Shown here: piece after piece, positions 1 through 6,256 of the stretch
How positions within the stretch are numbered: position 1 is the stretch's first letter
Layout: the number at the start of each line of letters is the position of its first letter
Assembly (NCBI GenBank): GCA_003696955.1
Contig: RFGU01000091.1
Location: 1-33,579, forward strand
DNA from: Deltaproteobacteria bacterium
GTDB taxonomy: Bacteria > Myxococcota_A > Polyangia > Nannocystales > Nannocystaceae
Direction of reading: 5' to 3'
DNA length: 33,579 bases
Notes under the pieces: model-generated
Told to the model about the DNA's origin: nothing
The model's database searches: none
What the model saw: only the letters and a program-made list of their open reading frames with translations
Made by a program: the position numbers and the translations under genes

Positions 1-910
1 ATCCATAGCGGTCCTGCCGCCCCGCCCCCGAAAGGAAGAGCACGGCGGGGTGGGGTCCCTTGCCGTGCGGCACGAGCACCTCGCCGGCAAGGCGTGGCGC
101 ATCCGCCGTCGCCGGGATCTCGACGGTGCGCACGGACCACGGGGCGTCGGCAGGCGGCGTGTAGGAAAGGCGCAAAGGTCCCTGAACCTGCCACATCGGC
201 CAGGTCGCCGACGGATCGACTTCCACCCGAAGGTCGTCGTCGGGCACGTCGATCCGCGCGATCTTGCGGCCGACCAACTCGATGGTCTCCCCCAGGCTCG
301 TCGAAAGGCGCAGGCCCTCCGCCGTCTCCTCGACCGAGGCCGACCACGGCACCGCAGGTCCCCCGGAGAGCGAAATCACCCGAGCCTCCACGTCACGCGC
401 CCCGAGATCCATCGTCGCCCATGCGATCTCCTGGTGGAGGATCACATAGCGCGCGATGGCCACCACGGCGGAGCGCTCCGGTGCGTAGGCGATCTCGTCC
501 CGTTGTCGACCGCTTTCGAGCACGAGAAGATCGTCCTTTCGAACGAAGCGGATCTCCGCCCCCTCGCTCCGCTCGAACCCTTCGACCACGTGGCCTTGCT
601 CGTCGTAGAGGATGCGGCCTTCGCTTCGCGCGACGGGACGCGCCGGGATCCGGATCTCCACCTTCGTCTCGAAGACGTGGCGACCTCGGTCGTCCGTGCC
701 GACGTATCGGCCGTAGGAGTGCCCGAGGGTGATGCCGGCCTGGACGATGCGAAAGGCCCGGACTTCGCCGGGGGTGTAGAGCGCGGCAAGGGACACGGGC
801 CCGCGCGACGGCGACGGCGCCGGTGTCTCTGCTGTCGGGACGGCCACCCGCAGGCATCCGGCGAGCCCGAGGGCGAGCCCTCCCGCGAGGAAGATGCGAA
901 GGACGCGCAT
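1..910 (-). CDS. Exported lipoprotein alpha/beta hydrolase, C-terminus cut by window edge
   Basis: The frame is open from an ATG at 910 to the window edge, giving about 303 residues without a stop. The N-terminus is a lipoprotein signal: MRVLRIFLAGG, a hydrophobic run, then lipobox LAGC with Cys19, followed by a Pro/Ser-rich linker. Residues 40-250 form a beta-rich region I do not recognise. The last 40 residues (ending GPHPAVLFLSGAGRQDRYG) look like the first strand and oxyanion-hole loop of an alpha/beta hydrolase of the dienelactone hydrolase/S9 type. The catalytic triad would lie beyond the edge and cannot be checked. A TACCAT box lies 16 bases upstream of the ATG. It is divergent from the scoB-like gene. 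The lipoprotein call is firm; the hydrolase call rests on a short stretch. Confidence 0.72.
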   Translation of the reverse strand, partial: MRVLRIFLAGGLALGLAGCLRVAVPTAETPAPSPSRGPVSLAALYTPGEVRAFRIVQAGITLGHSYGRYVGTDDRGRHVFETKVEIRIPARPVARSEGRILYDEQGHVVEGFERSEGAEIRFVRKDDLLVLESGRQRDEIAYAPERSAVVAIARYVILHQEIAWATMDLGARDVEARVISLSGGPAVPWSASVEETAEGLRLSTSLGETIELVGRKIARIDVPDDDLRVEVDPSATWPMWQVQGPLRLSYTPPADAPWSVRTVEIPATADAPRLAGEVLVPHGKGPHPAVLFLSGAGRQDRYG

Positions 911-1000
911 GCCGCTGGTGCACAGGATGGTAGCGGGCCGACGGGCGCCCTGCCGCGCGGCGATCGCAACCGCGGCACGGCCGTGCGCCCCGCCTGCTGC

Positions 1001-1006
1001 TAGGTT
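1001..1006 (+). promoter_or_regulatory. -10-like box, near-leaderless start
   Basis: TAGGTT ends six bases before the GTG start at 1013, and there is no Shine-Dalgarno sequence between them. Transcription six to seven bases after the box would begin at the start codon itself. I see no good -35 element. It is one of a set of such boxes in this window. Confidence 0.4.
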
Positions 1007-1012
1007 CTCGGC

Positions 1013-1648
1013 GTGTCGTGGACCCGCGAACAGATGGCCGAGCGCGCCGCCGCCCTCTTGCCCAAAGGCGGCGTCGTCAACCTGGGTATCGGCATCCCGA
1101 CCTTGGTGGCCAACTACATACCCGAGGACGCAGCCATCGTCTTGCACTCGGAGAACGGGCTGCTCGGCATGGGCCCCTTCCCCACCGAGGACGAGGTGGA
1201 CCCCTTCGTGATCAACGCCGGCAAGCAGACCGTGACGATACGTGACGGAGGCGCAACCTTCGACTCCGGACTCAGCTTTGCGATGATCCGAGGCGGACAC
1301 GTCGACGCCGCCGTTCTCGGGGCGATGCAGGTGAGCGAACGCGGTGACCTCGCCAACTGGATGGTCCCGGGCAAGAAGGTGGCCGGCATCGGCGGCGCGA
1401 TGGACCTGGCCACCGGCGCGAAGATGGTGATCGCCGTGATGACCCACAGGGATCGAGCCGGACGCAGCAAGCTCGTGGAGGCATGCACCTTGCCTCTGAC
1501 CGCCGCCCGCTGCGTCGATCGGGTCGTGACCGACCTGGGATTGTTCACGGTGGACCGGGACGAAGGCGGCTTTCGGGCGGAGGAACTCGCTCCCGGCGTG
1601 ACGATGGACGAGGTACGAGCCGCGACCTCAGGCCGGCTGGTGGCTTGA
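1013..1648 (+). CDS. scoB: 3-oxoacid (succinyl-CoA type) CoA-transferase, subunit B
   Basis: This 211-residue protein matches the B subunit of family I CoA-transferases, which move CoA between succinyl-CoA or acyl-CoA and a 3-oxoacid. The glycine-rich GIGIPTLVANYIP appears near the N-terminus, then HSENGLLGMGP with the catalytic glutamate at E47 of the SENG motif, and GDLANWMVPGKKVAGIGGAMD in the middle. Length is typical for a stand-alone B subunit. The GTG at 1013 gives the usual N-terminus (MSWTREQMAERAA). Active enzyme normally needs an A subunit, usually encoded immediately upstream. Here the upstream gene is divergent and no A subunit is in the window, so the partner must lie elsewhere. 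The exact substrate cannot be read from sequence. Confidence 0.93.
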   Translation: MSWTREQMAERAAALLPKGGVVNLGIGIPTLVANYIPEDAAIVLHSENGLLGMGPFPTEDEVDPFVINAGKQTVTIRDGGATFDSGLSFAMIRGGHVDAAVLGAMQVSERGDLANWMVPGKKVAGIGGAMDLATGAKMVIAVMTHRDRAGRSKLVEACTLPLTAARCVDRVVTDLGLFTVDRDEGGFRAEELAPGVTMDEVRAATSGRLVA

Positions 1649-1702
1649 TGCGACGCCGCCACACCACGCGCAACTTGCGCACCCCCGTTGCCCGTAGGGG
1701 GG

Positions 1703-1730
1703 TTGGCAAGCGGGAAAAATCGTCTATAAA
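1703..1730 (+). promoter_or_regulatory. Sigma70-type promoter of tRNA-Lys
   Basis: TTGGCA (1703-1708) and TATAAA (1725-1730) are separated by 16 bases. They are followed by a GC-rich discriminator (GGGCGCC), as is usual for growth-controlled stable RNA promoters. The tRNA starts 12 bases after the -10 box. Confidence 0.75.
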
Positions 1731-1741
1731 GGGCGCCCCAC

Positions 1742-1814
1742 GGGCTCGTAGCTCAATTGGCAGAGCAGCGGACTCTTAATCCGCGGGTTGTAGGTTCGAC
1801 TCCTACCGGGCTCA
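1742..1814 (+). tRNA. tRNA-Lys (anticodon CTT)
   Basis: The 73-base cloverleaf folds completely. The 7-bp acceptor stem contains two G-T wobbles. The D arm is GCTC/GAGC. The anticodon stem is GCGGA/TCCGC with loop CTCTTAA and anticodon CTT at 1775-1777. The T arm is GTAGG-TTCGACT-CCTAC and the discriminator is A. The 3' CCA is not encoded (CGA follows) and must be added enzymatically. Confidence 0.97.
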
Positions 1815-1820
1815 CGAACG

Positions 1821-1842
1821 AAGGCTCCCCTCGGGGAGCCTT
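1821..1842. terminator. Hairpin terminator after tRNA-Lys
   Basis: AAGGCTCCCC and GGGGAGCCTT form a 10-bp perfect inverted repeat around a 2-base centre, seven bases after the tRNA end. There is no T-run. It also lies about 40 bases beyond the stop of the convergent minus-strand lipoprotein, so it may serve both genes. Confidence 0.65.
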
Positions 1843-1884
1843 CGGCCATTTCGTGACCCCGCCCGCGGCACCGCATGCCGCCTC

Positions 1885-2562
1885 CTACGGGAACACGCAC
1901 TGGTTGTTCACGCAGAAGCCTTCGCAGCAGTCGGCGTTGTTGGTGCAGAAGAACTTCGGCTCGCACACGTCGATGCAGGCGCTCGTGTCGAAGGCGTCGC
2001 ACGTCGGCGTGCAGGCGAGCATGCCCGCCGAAAACCCCTGGGTGAAGCAGGTCTCGCCGCCGAGGTCGGCGCCGTCGCACACCTCGTTGCCGTTCTTCAT
2101 GCCGTCTCCGCATTCCGGCTGGGCCATCCCCGTAGAGCCCGCGCCGCCGGTCGTGCCCGAGGTGGTGTCCGGGCCCGTGGAGCTCGCCCCCCCCGTCGTC
2201 GTGGTGCCGCTCGAACCGGATCCTCCGGTCGATCCGGTCGTGGTCTGGGCCCCGGAGTCGGTCCCGGTCGAAGACCCGGTGGTCGCGTCGCCGCCATCGC
2301 TGCCGGTCGCCCCCGTCGCCGTGGACACCTCGCCGCTGCCGGAGATGCCGTCGGTGCCACTCGATGCGCTAGATCCGCCCGTCCCCGTGCCCGTCCCCGA
2401 ACCGGCCGAAGCGCCAGCCGTGAACGAGGTCGTATCGGGGATCTGGTTGCCCTGGGCACACGCCGAGAGCATGATCGTCGCACCTGCGAGCAGCGATGCG
2501 AGGGGGTGAAGCCCGCGGATCGACGCGCATCGAGGCCGCGCGATGGGTGTTGGTTCGTGCAT
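1885..2562 (-). CDS. Cys-rich lipoprotein with Thr/Ser/Gly linker (myxococcal Cys-rich repeat)
   Basis: This 225-residue secreted lipoprotein begins MHEPTPIARPRC and has a hydrophobic stretch ending in lipobox LSAC. Residues of roughly 40-150 are a low-complexity Gly/Ser/Thr linker of a kind common on myxobacterial surface proteins. The C-terminal 75 residues are Cys-rich: CGDGMKNGNEVCDG matches the short cysteine-rich repeat (DUF4215 type) frequent in Myxococcota, and CTNNADCCEGFCVNNQCVF resembles a knottin-like disulfide unit. The ATG at 2562 is preferred to a longer upstream extension because it places the signal peptide at the N-terminus. Function is unknown; such proteins are thought to be surface displayed. 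A 15-bp palindrome lies directly upstream. Confidence 0.85.
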   Translation of the reverse strand: MHEPTPIARPRCASIRGLHPLASLLAGATIMLSACAQGNQIPDTTSFTAGASAGSGTGTGTGGSSASSGTDGISGSGEVSTATGATGSDGGDATTGSSTGTDSGAQTTTGSTGGSGSSGTTTTGGASSTGPDTTSGTTGGAGSTGMAQPECGDGMKNGNEVCDGADLGGETCFTQGFSAGMLACTPTCDAFDTSACIDVCEPKFFCTNNADCCEGFCVNNQCVFP

Positions 2563-2566
2563 GCGT

Positions 2567-2581
2567 ATCGTGTTGCACGAT
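2567..2581. promoter_or_regulatory. 15-bp palindrome upstream of Cys-rich lipoprotein
   Basis: ATCGTG-TTG-CACGAT is a perfect inverted repeat with a 3-base centre, ending five bases before the ATG of the minus-strand lipoprotein gene. Its size and place suit an operator for a dimeric repressor, but no regulator is adjacent. It could also be a chance GC-rich dyad. Confidence 0.35.
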
Positions 2582-2710
2582 CTCGTGGACGCCGCAAGGC
2601 CGTGCCGGGCGACCGCGCCGCGCGCCCTCCACCACGCCCGGCCGCACACCGGCGCGGGTCCCTCGAACGCGCCGCCCACGGGTGCGCGCCAGACGTTCGC
2701 CGATACGACG

Positions 2711-2745
2711 GGGATCCGCGTGGCCGTCCGTGGCCTCGGGATCCC
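2711..2745. repeat. Inverted repeat downstream of merA
   Basis: GGGATCC (2711-2717) pairs with GGATCCC (2739-2745) around a 21-base loop. It lies just past the merA stop on the minus strand and could end the mer transcript, but the loop is long and there is no U-tract. Confidence 0.25.
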
Positions 2746-2760
2746 GCCCGGCGCACCCGA

Positions 2761-4191
2761 TCACGAGGCGCAGCAGCTCAGCTCGTGGACCGGACGCACG
2801 AACGTCGTGGCGGCCAGGCCCAGGGCCTCGGCATGGGTCAGGTACGGGTGCACGGCGTCGCGAAGGTCCGCAGCGGTCCAGCCGTGTGCGACGGCGAGCG
2901 CCGCCTCGACGACGAGATCCCCGGCGGTCGGCGCCACGATGCGTGCTCCGACGATGCGATCGTCGCGGCAGTCGCGGACCAGCCGCACGAACCCTTCGGG
3001 ACGGCGCGCGACGATGGCCCGCGGCAGGTGCTCGAGGGGCAGGCGCGCCGCCTGGGCGTCGATCCCAGCGGCGACGGCCTCGTCGAGATCGAGCCCGACG
3101 CCGGCGACCTGCGGGTCGGTGAACACGACCCATGGCACCGGCCCCGGCGGGCGTTCTTCGGCCGCACCGAGGGCGTTGCGAGCGGCGCGCGTGCCTTCGC
3201 GGGCGGCCGTGTAGACGAACATGTCGCCGCCGGTCACGTCCCCGGCCGCGAAGATCGTCGGCACCCTCGTGCGTTGCATCGCGTCGACCTCGACGAAGCC
3301 GCGCGCATCCGTGGCGACCCCCAGCTCGTCGAGGCCGAGCCCCTCGGTGTTGGGCACGCGGCCGGTGGCCGCAAGCCACGCGTCGGCCTGCACCCTGCGA
3401 CGGGTGCCTTCATGGTCGACGACGACCTCCACGCCGCCCGGGCCCCGCGCGACGGCTTCGAGGCGCGCCGACACCAGGATCTCCACGCCGTCGGCCGCCA
3501 AGGCCGCTGCGACCGCCGCGCCGACGTCGGGCGCCGTGCGCGAAAGGAGCCGATCGGCCGCCTCGACGAGGGTGACGCGGGTGCCGAGACGGGCGAGGGC
3601 CTGCGCAAACTCGAGGCCCACGAAGCTCCCGCCGACCACGACCACCCGACGCGGAAGCTCCGCAAGATCGAAGAACGACTCGTTCGTAAGGGGTGGCGCC
3701 TCGGCGGCACCGGGCACCTCCGGCACGTGGGGACGCGCCCCGGTGGCGACGACGATGGCGTCGCCTTCGATACGCGTTCCGGCGACCACCACGGCCGAAG
3801 GGCCGACGAGCCGGGCCCGGCCGTCGATGCGGGAGAATCCCGGACGCCCCGCGACCACGTCCTCGTACTTGGCCGAGCGCAGCCGCCCGACCAGGTTGCG
3901 CACCTCCTCGAGGACCGTCGCCGTGGACGTGACCTCGGTGTGCACCGTGATGCCCCCGAAGCGCCGGCGACGCCCCGCTGCGACCGCCGCGGCCGCCTCG
4001 ATGAGGGCCTTCGACGGCACGCACCCCACGTTGACGCAGGTGCCGCCGATGGGCAGGCCGTCGTTGACCAAGGTGACGCGCGCCCCTGCGTCGAGGGCGG
4101 CAATGGCCGCGGCGAAGGCGGCGGATCCGCCGCCGACGATCACGAGGTGTTTGCCGGCGTGGGAGGGGGTGGGTGTGCAGCAATCGGACAT
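2761..4191 (-). CDS. merA: Mercuric reductase MerA
   Basis: This 476-residue cytosolic flavoprotein reduces Hg(II) to volatile Hg(0) with NADPH. An FAD-binding GGGSAAFAAAIAA lies at residues 20-32. The redox-active pair is in TCVNVGCVPSK (C52, C57). A second Rossmann motif (VVVGGSFVGLEFAQAL) binds NADPH. The dimerisation domain contains WVVFTDPQVAGVG and PYLTHAEALGLAA. The C-terminus is LSCCAS, whose vicinal cysteines (473-474) are the MerA hallmark that accepts Hg(II) and separates it from lipoamide dehydrogenases. There is no N-terminal HMA domain, unlike Tn501 MerA. The ATG at 4191 was chosen because the family N-terminus starts there and an AAGG lies upstream; a much longer in-frame extension exists but is not protein-like. 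It is the last gene of the mer operon. Confidence 0.96.
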   Translation of the reverse strand: MSDCCTPTPSHAGKHLVIVGGGSAAFAAAIAALDAGARVTLVNDGLPIGGTCVNVGCVPSKALIEAAAAVAAGRRRRFGGITVHTEVTSTATVLEEVRNLVGRLRSAKYEDVVAGRPGFSRIDGRARLVGPSAVVVAGTRIEGDAIVVATGARPHVPEVPGAAEAPPLTNESFFDLAELPRRVVVVGGSFVGLEFAQALARLGTRVTLVEAADRLLSRTAPDVGAAVAAALAADGVEILVSARLEAVARGPGGVEVVVDHEGTRRRVQADAWLAATGRVPNTEGLGLDELGVATDARGFVEVDAMQRTRVPTIFAAGDVTGGDMFVYTAAREGTRAARNALGAAEERPPGPVPWVVFTDPQVAGVGLDLDEAVAAGIDAQAARLPLEHLPRAIVARRPEGFVRLVRDCRDDRIVGARIVAPTAGDLVVEAALAVAHGWTAADLRDAVHPYLTHAEALGLAATTFVRPVHELSCCAS

Positions 4192-4241
4192 GGCGGTGTG
4201 GACCTTGCGGGTGGGCGACGAAAGGGGGGGCGCGGCTCGGT

Positions 4242-4904
4242 CTACGACGTCGGTCGGGACGGATACCCGGCCTCGGTCGTCGCCTCGACGAGTTGGGATA
4301 CGGACACGCGCGACGGATCGTAGGTCACGACGGCCTGCGGCGGCGAAAGACGCACCTCGACGCCTTCGACGCCGGGCAAGGCTTCGAGGGCGGTACGCAC
4401 GGTGTGCAGGCATCCCTGGCACGTCATGTTCTCCACCGAGAGCACGACGCGAGCCGTGGTCGGCTCTGCGGACGGTGCGAATCCGGCGGCCACCGGGGCG
4501 GAAGCCCGCGGTGCACCGGCCCCGTCGTGGTTGGACGCACGGCGGCCGAGGATCTCCGGCGCCATGAGGAGCGATGCGACCACCAGCACCACCGCGACGA
4601 ACCCGATGCCCTCGAAACGGCGATAGCGCGGGCTCGCACAAGCGCTCCCCGGCGCACAGGCCTCGGGCTCGGGGCGCTCGCGAAAGATACGTGCGTAGGC
4701 ATAGCCCAGAAAGGCCCCCGTCAGGAGGATGAACAACGGACGCACGGGTTCGAGGGCGGTGAGATTGCCAATCCATGCGCCGGAGATCCCGAGGGCGAGG
4801 AGCACCACGGGCCCGAGGCAACAGATCGAAGCCGCGACGGCGGCCGCCACCGCTGCACCGACGGCACGGCGAGAGGTCTTTTGAGACATTTCTGGATTCT
4901 TCAT
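4242..4904 (-). CDS. merT: Mercuric transport protein, MerT fused to a MerP-like HMA domain
   Basis: This 220-residue inner-membrane protein imports Hg(II). Residues 15-118 match MerT: a first membrane helix holding SICCLGPVVLLALG (C28, C29), then SGAWIGNLTALEPVRP, a second helix, a cytoplasmic loop with a second cysteine pair (C83, C89), and a third helix. After an Ala/Pro-rich linker, residues 153-220 form a heavy-metal-associated domain with ENMTCQGCLHTV (C162, C165). Such MerT/MerP fusions are known. A strong GGAGG lies five bases before the ATG at 4904. It sits 58 bases after merP and 50 before merA, so one transcript is likely. With a fused HMA domain, a separate periplasmic MerP and an HMA-less MerA, the relay's soluble domain has been relocated. 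Confidence 0.93.
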   Translation of the reverse strand: MKNPEMSQKTSRRAVGAAVAAAVAASICCLGPVVLLALGISGAWIGNLTALEPVRPLFILLTGAFLGYAYARIFRERPEPEACAPGSACASPRYRRFEGIGFVAVVLVVASLLMAPEILGRRASNHDGAGAPRASAPVAAGFAPSAEPTTARVVLSVENMTCQGCLHTVRTALEALPGVEGVEVRLSPPQAVVTYDPSRVSVSQLVEATTEAGYPSRPTS

Positions 4905-4962
4905 GACGCCTCCGCTTCGCGTCGAACAACGCGCCCATGCCGGCCCGTGTTACCCGTCGGGG

Positions 4963-5298
4963 TCATGAGGCCTTCACGATGCGAGGCGTCCCCGGTGCGT
5001 AGCCCACCTGCCGGATCGTCGCGACGATTCGATCGATCGTCACCATGTCCGGGTCGAAGGTCACCGACACCCGGCCGTCGCCGAGATCGATGTGCACCCT
5101 ACGGACCCCCTCGAGGTGTTCGAGGGCGTCTTGGACGTTCGCGGCACACTTGGCGCACGTCATGCCGTCCACGGGGATCTCGGCCCGCCGCAGCTTCGTC
5201 CGCGTTGGCGCGTAGCCGTACACGGGACGAGGGATCGTCGCAGCCGAGGCGGCCACGAGGGCCGCGAGGGCGAGGGTCGAGCGCAGGCGTGTCTTCAT
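4963..5298 (-). CDS. merP: Periplasmic mercury-binding protein MerP
   Basis: This 111-residue protein has a signal peptide (MKTRLRSTLALAALVAASAA) and a single HMA domain with VDGMTCAKCAANVQ (C48, C51), the pair that binds Hg(II) in the periplasm and passes it to MerT. The remaining fold pattern (VRRVHIDLGDGRVSVTFDP, then a final helix and GYAPGTP) fits the ferredoxin-like HMA fold. The ATG at 5298 has AAGGAG 14 bases upstream and gives the signal peptide directly. It is the first gene behind the mer-type promoter at 5342-5373. A copper-chaperone role would be the alternative, but the mer context makes mercury far more likely. Confidence 0.9.
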   Translation of the reverse strand: MKTRLRSTLALAALVAASAATIPRPVYGYAPTRTKLRRAEIPVDGMTCAKCAANVQDALEHLEGVRRVHIDLGDGRVSVTFDPDMVTIDRIVATIRQVGYAPGTPRIVKAS

Positions 5299-5341
5299 GG
5301 CGTTCCTTCTCCTTTCGGCAGGCGACGCAACGTCGTGGACG

Positions 5342-5373
5342 AGCGTAGCCCCTGTACCGTGGTACGGAGTCAA
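5342..5373 (-). promoter_or_regulatory. MerR-type promoter/operator of the mer operon
   Basis: Read on the minus strand, TTGACT (5373-5368) is followed by CCGTACC-AC-GGTACAGG and then TACGCT (5347-5342), giving an overlong spacer of 19-20 bases with an inverted repeat between the two boxes. This is the arrangement MerR-family activators use to untwist a promoter. The run TTGACTCCGTAC is, from memory, identical to the left part of the Tn501/Tn21 merT promoter. Transcription would begin about 37 bases before merP. No merR gene is found in the window. Confidence 0.85.
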
Positions 5374-5401
5374 GCCCAGCCGCCGACGGTGCGCGGAGCC
5401 C

Positions 5402-6256
5402 CTACTCGGGCGGCAGGAATCGGCCGCGGAGCGGTTCGGAGGCTGCGAGGGCCTCGACGAACGCGGCTTGCGCATCGGGGGCCTCCTCGAGGTGGCGCAC
5501 ACCGTCCGTGCCCTCCGGCAGGTCGGCCACGGCCACGGCCGCGAACGCGCCACTCGGATCGACCTCCACGACGAAGGTGCCGCCATCGCGCAGCCAGATC
5601 ACCGGGGATTCGATATGGATCGGCGCGGGCACAGCCAGCGAAACGGATCCCTCCACTCGCGCCGAGCCGTCTTCGTCGGCGAAGCCGCACGAGAAACCGA
5701 GCGCGATCCCCCGCCGGCCGACGTCCACGTCACCGAGTTCCGCGTCGACGTCGCCGGCGAACGTGTCCACGCGGACGTGGACCGGAACCCCGAGGACGTC
5801 GACGCCCGCCGCCACGTCGATCCACGTACGCCCGACCGACTCCCCCACGAGCCCTTCGGGCACCTCGTCGGAGGTGTCGCCCCCATGACCGGTCGGCTTC
5901 GGCCGAGAAGACAGTTCGCCACCCGCGGACCGCTGCGCCCTTGGGGTCCAGAGCATCCCTCGCGGCAGCGTTGCATGCTCGTGGCCGTGGTCGTCGTGCC
6001 CGTCCGCGTCGGCCTCGAACATACGCACCGGACCGAGGGCGAGACCCATCGACGAGCATTCGAGGACATACCCGTCCGCGGACACCGGCGCTTCATGCAT
6101 CGCCGGACGAAAGACGAGTTCGACGATGCCCTCATCCTCGGGCAACGCGCAGCCCGTCGCCACGAGGAGAAGGAGCGCCGGACCGCTCCCGCCGACGGTG
6201 GTCCTCGAAGAAGCGGCCTCGAAGCCGGCATCCAAGCGATCGTCCGAGTACGTCAC
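5402..6256 (-). CDS. His-rich putative lipoprotein of unknown function
   Basis: This 284-residue protein starts at a GTG that overlaps the TGA of the upstream TonB receptor gene (GTGA), with AAAGGAG upstream, so the two are translationally coupled. A hydrophobic stretch PALLLLVATGC ends in a lipobox after an unusually long 25-residue n-region. The mature part is predicted beta-rich and contains a metal-binding-like cluster GHDDHGHEH at residues 86-94 and more scattered histidines. I do not recognise a family: the copper-associated MbnP proteins came to mind but the motifs do not match. Context suggests an outer-membrane or periplasmic metal-binding partner of the TonB receptor. It ends 29 bases before the mer promoter. 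Confidence 0.75.
   Translation of the reverse strand: MTYSDDRLDAGFEAASSRTTVGGSGPALLLLVATGCALPEDEGIVELVFRPAMHEAPVSADGYVLECSSMGLALGPVRMFEADADGHDDHGHEHATLPRGMLWTPRAQRSAGGELSSRPKPTGHGGDTSDEVPEGLVGESVGRTWIDVAAGVDVLGVPVHVRVDTFAGDVDAELGDVDVGRRGIALGFSCGFADEDGSARVEGSVSLAVPAPIHIESPVIWLRDGGTFVVEVDPSGAFAAVAVADLPEGTDGVRHLEEAPDAQAAFVEALAASEPLRGRFLPPE

Noticed and set aside
2506-4323. Long plus-strand open frame opposite merA, and similar ones at 6373-8367 (opposite the TonB receptor) and 20811-22217 (opposite the membrane protein)
   Set aside because: GC-rich DNA with biased third positions leaves antisense frames open. Products are Arg/Gly/Pro-rich without motifs, while the other strand encodes recognised families.
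2563-5401. Mercury transposon
   Set aside because: No transposase, resolvase or terminal inverted repeats were seen around the mer genes, and base composition matches the neighbours.
5402-6256. MbnP-type copper-binding protein
   Set aside because: The gene context was suggestive, but the motifs I associate with that family are absent and no cytochrome-peroxidase-like MbnH gene is adjacent.
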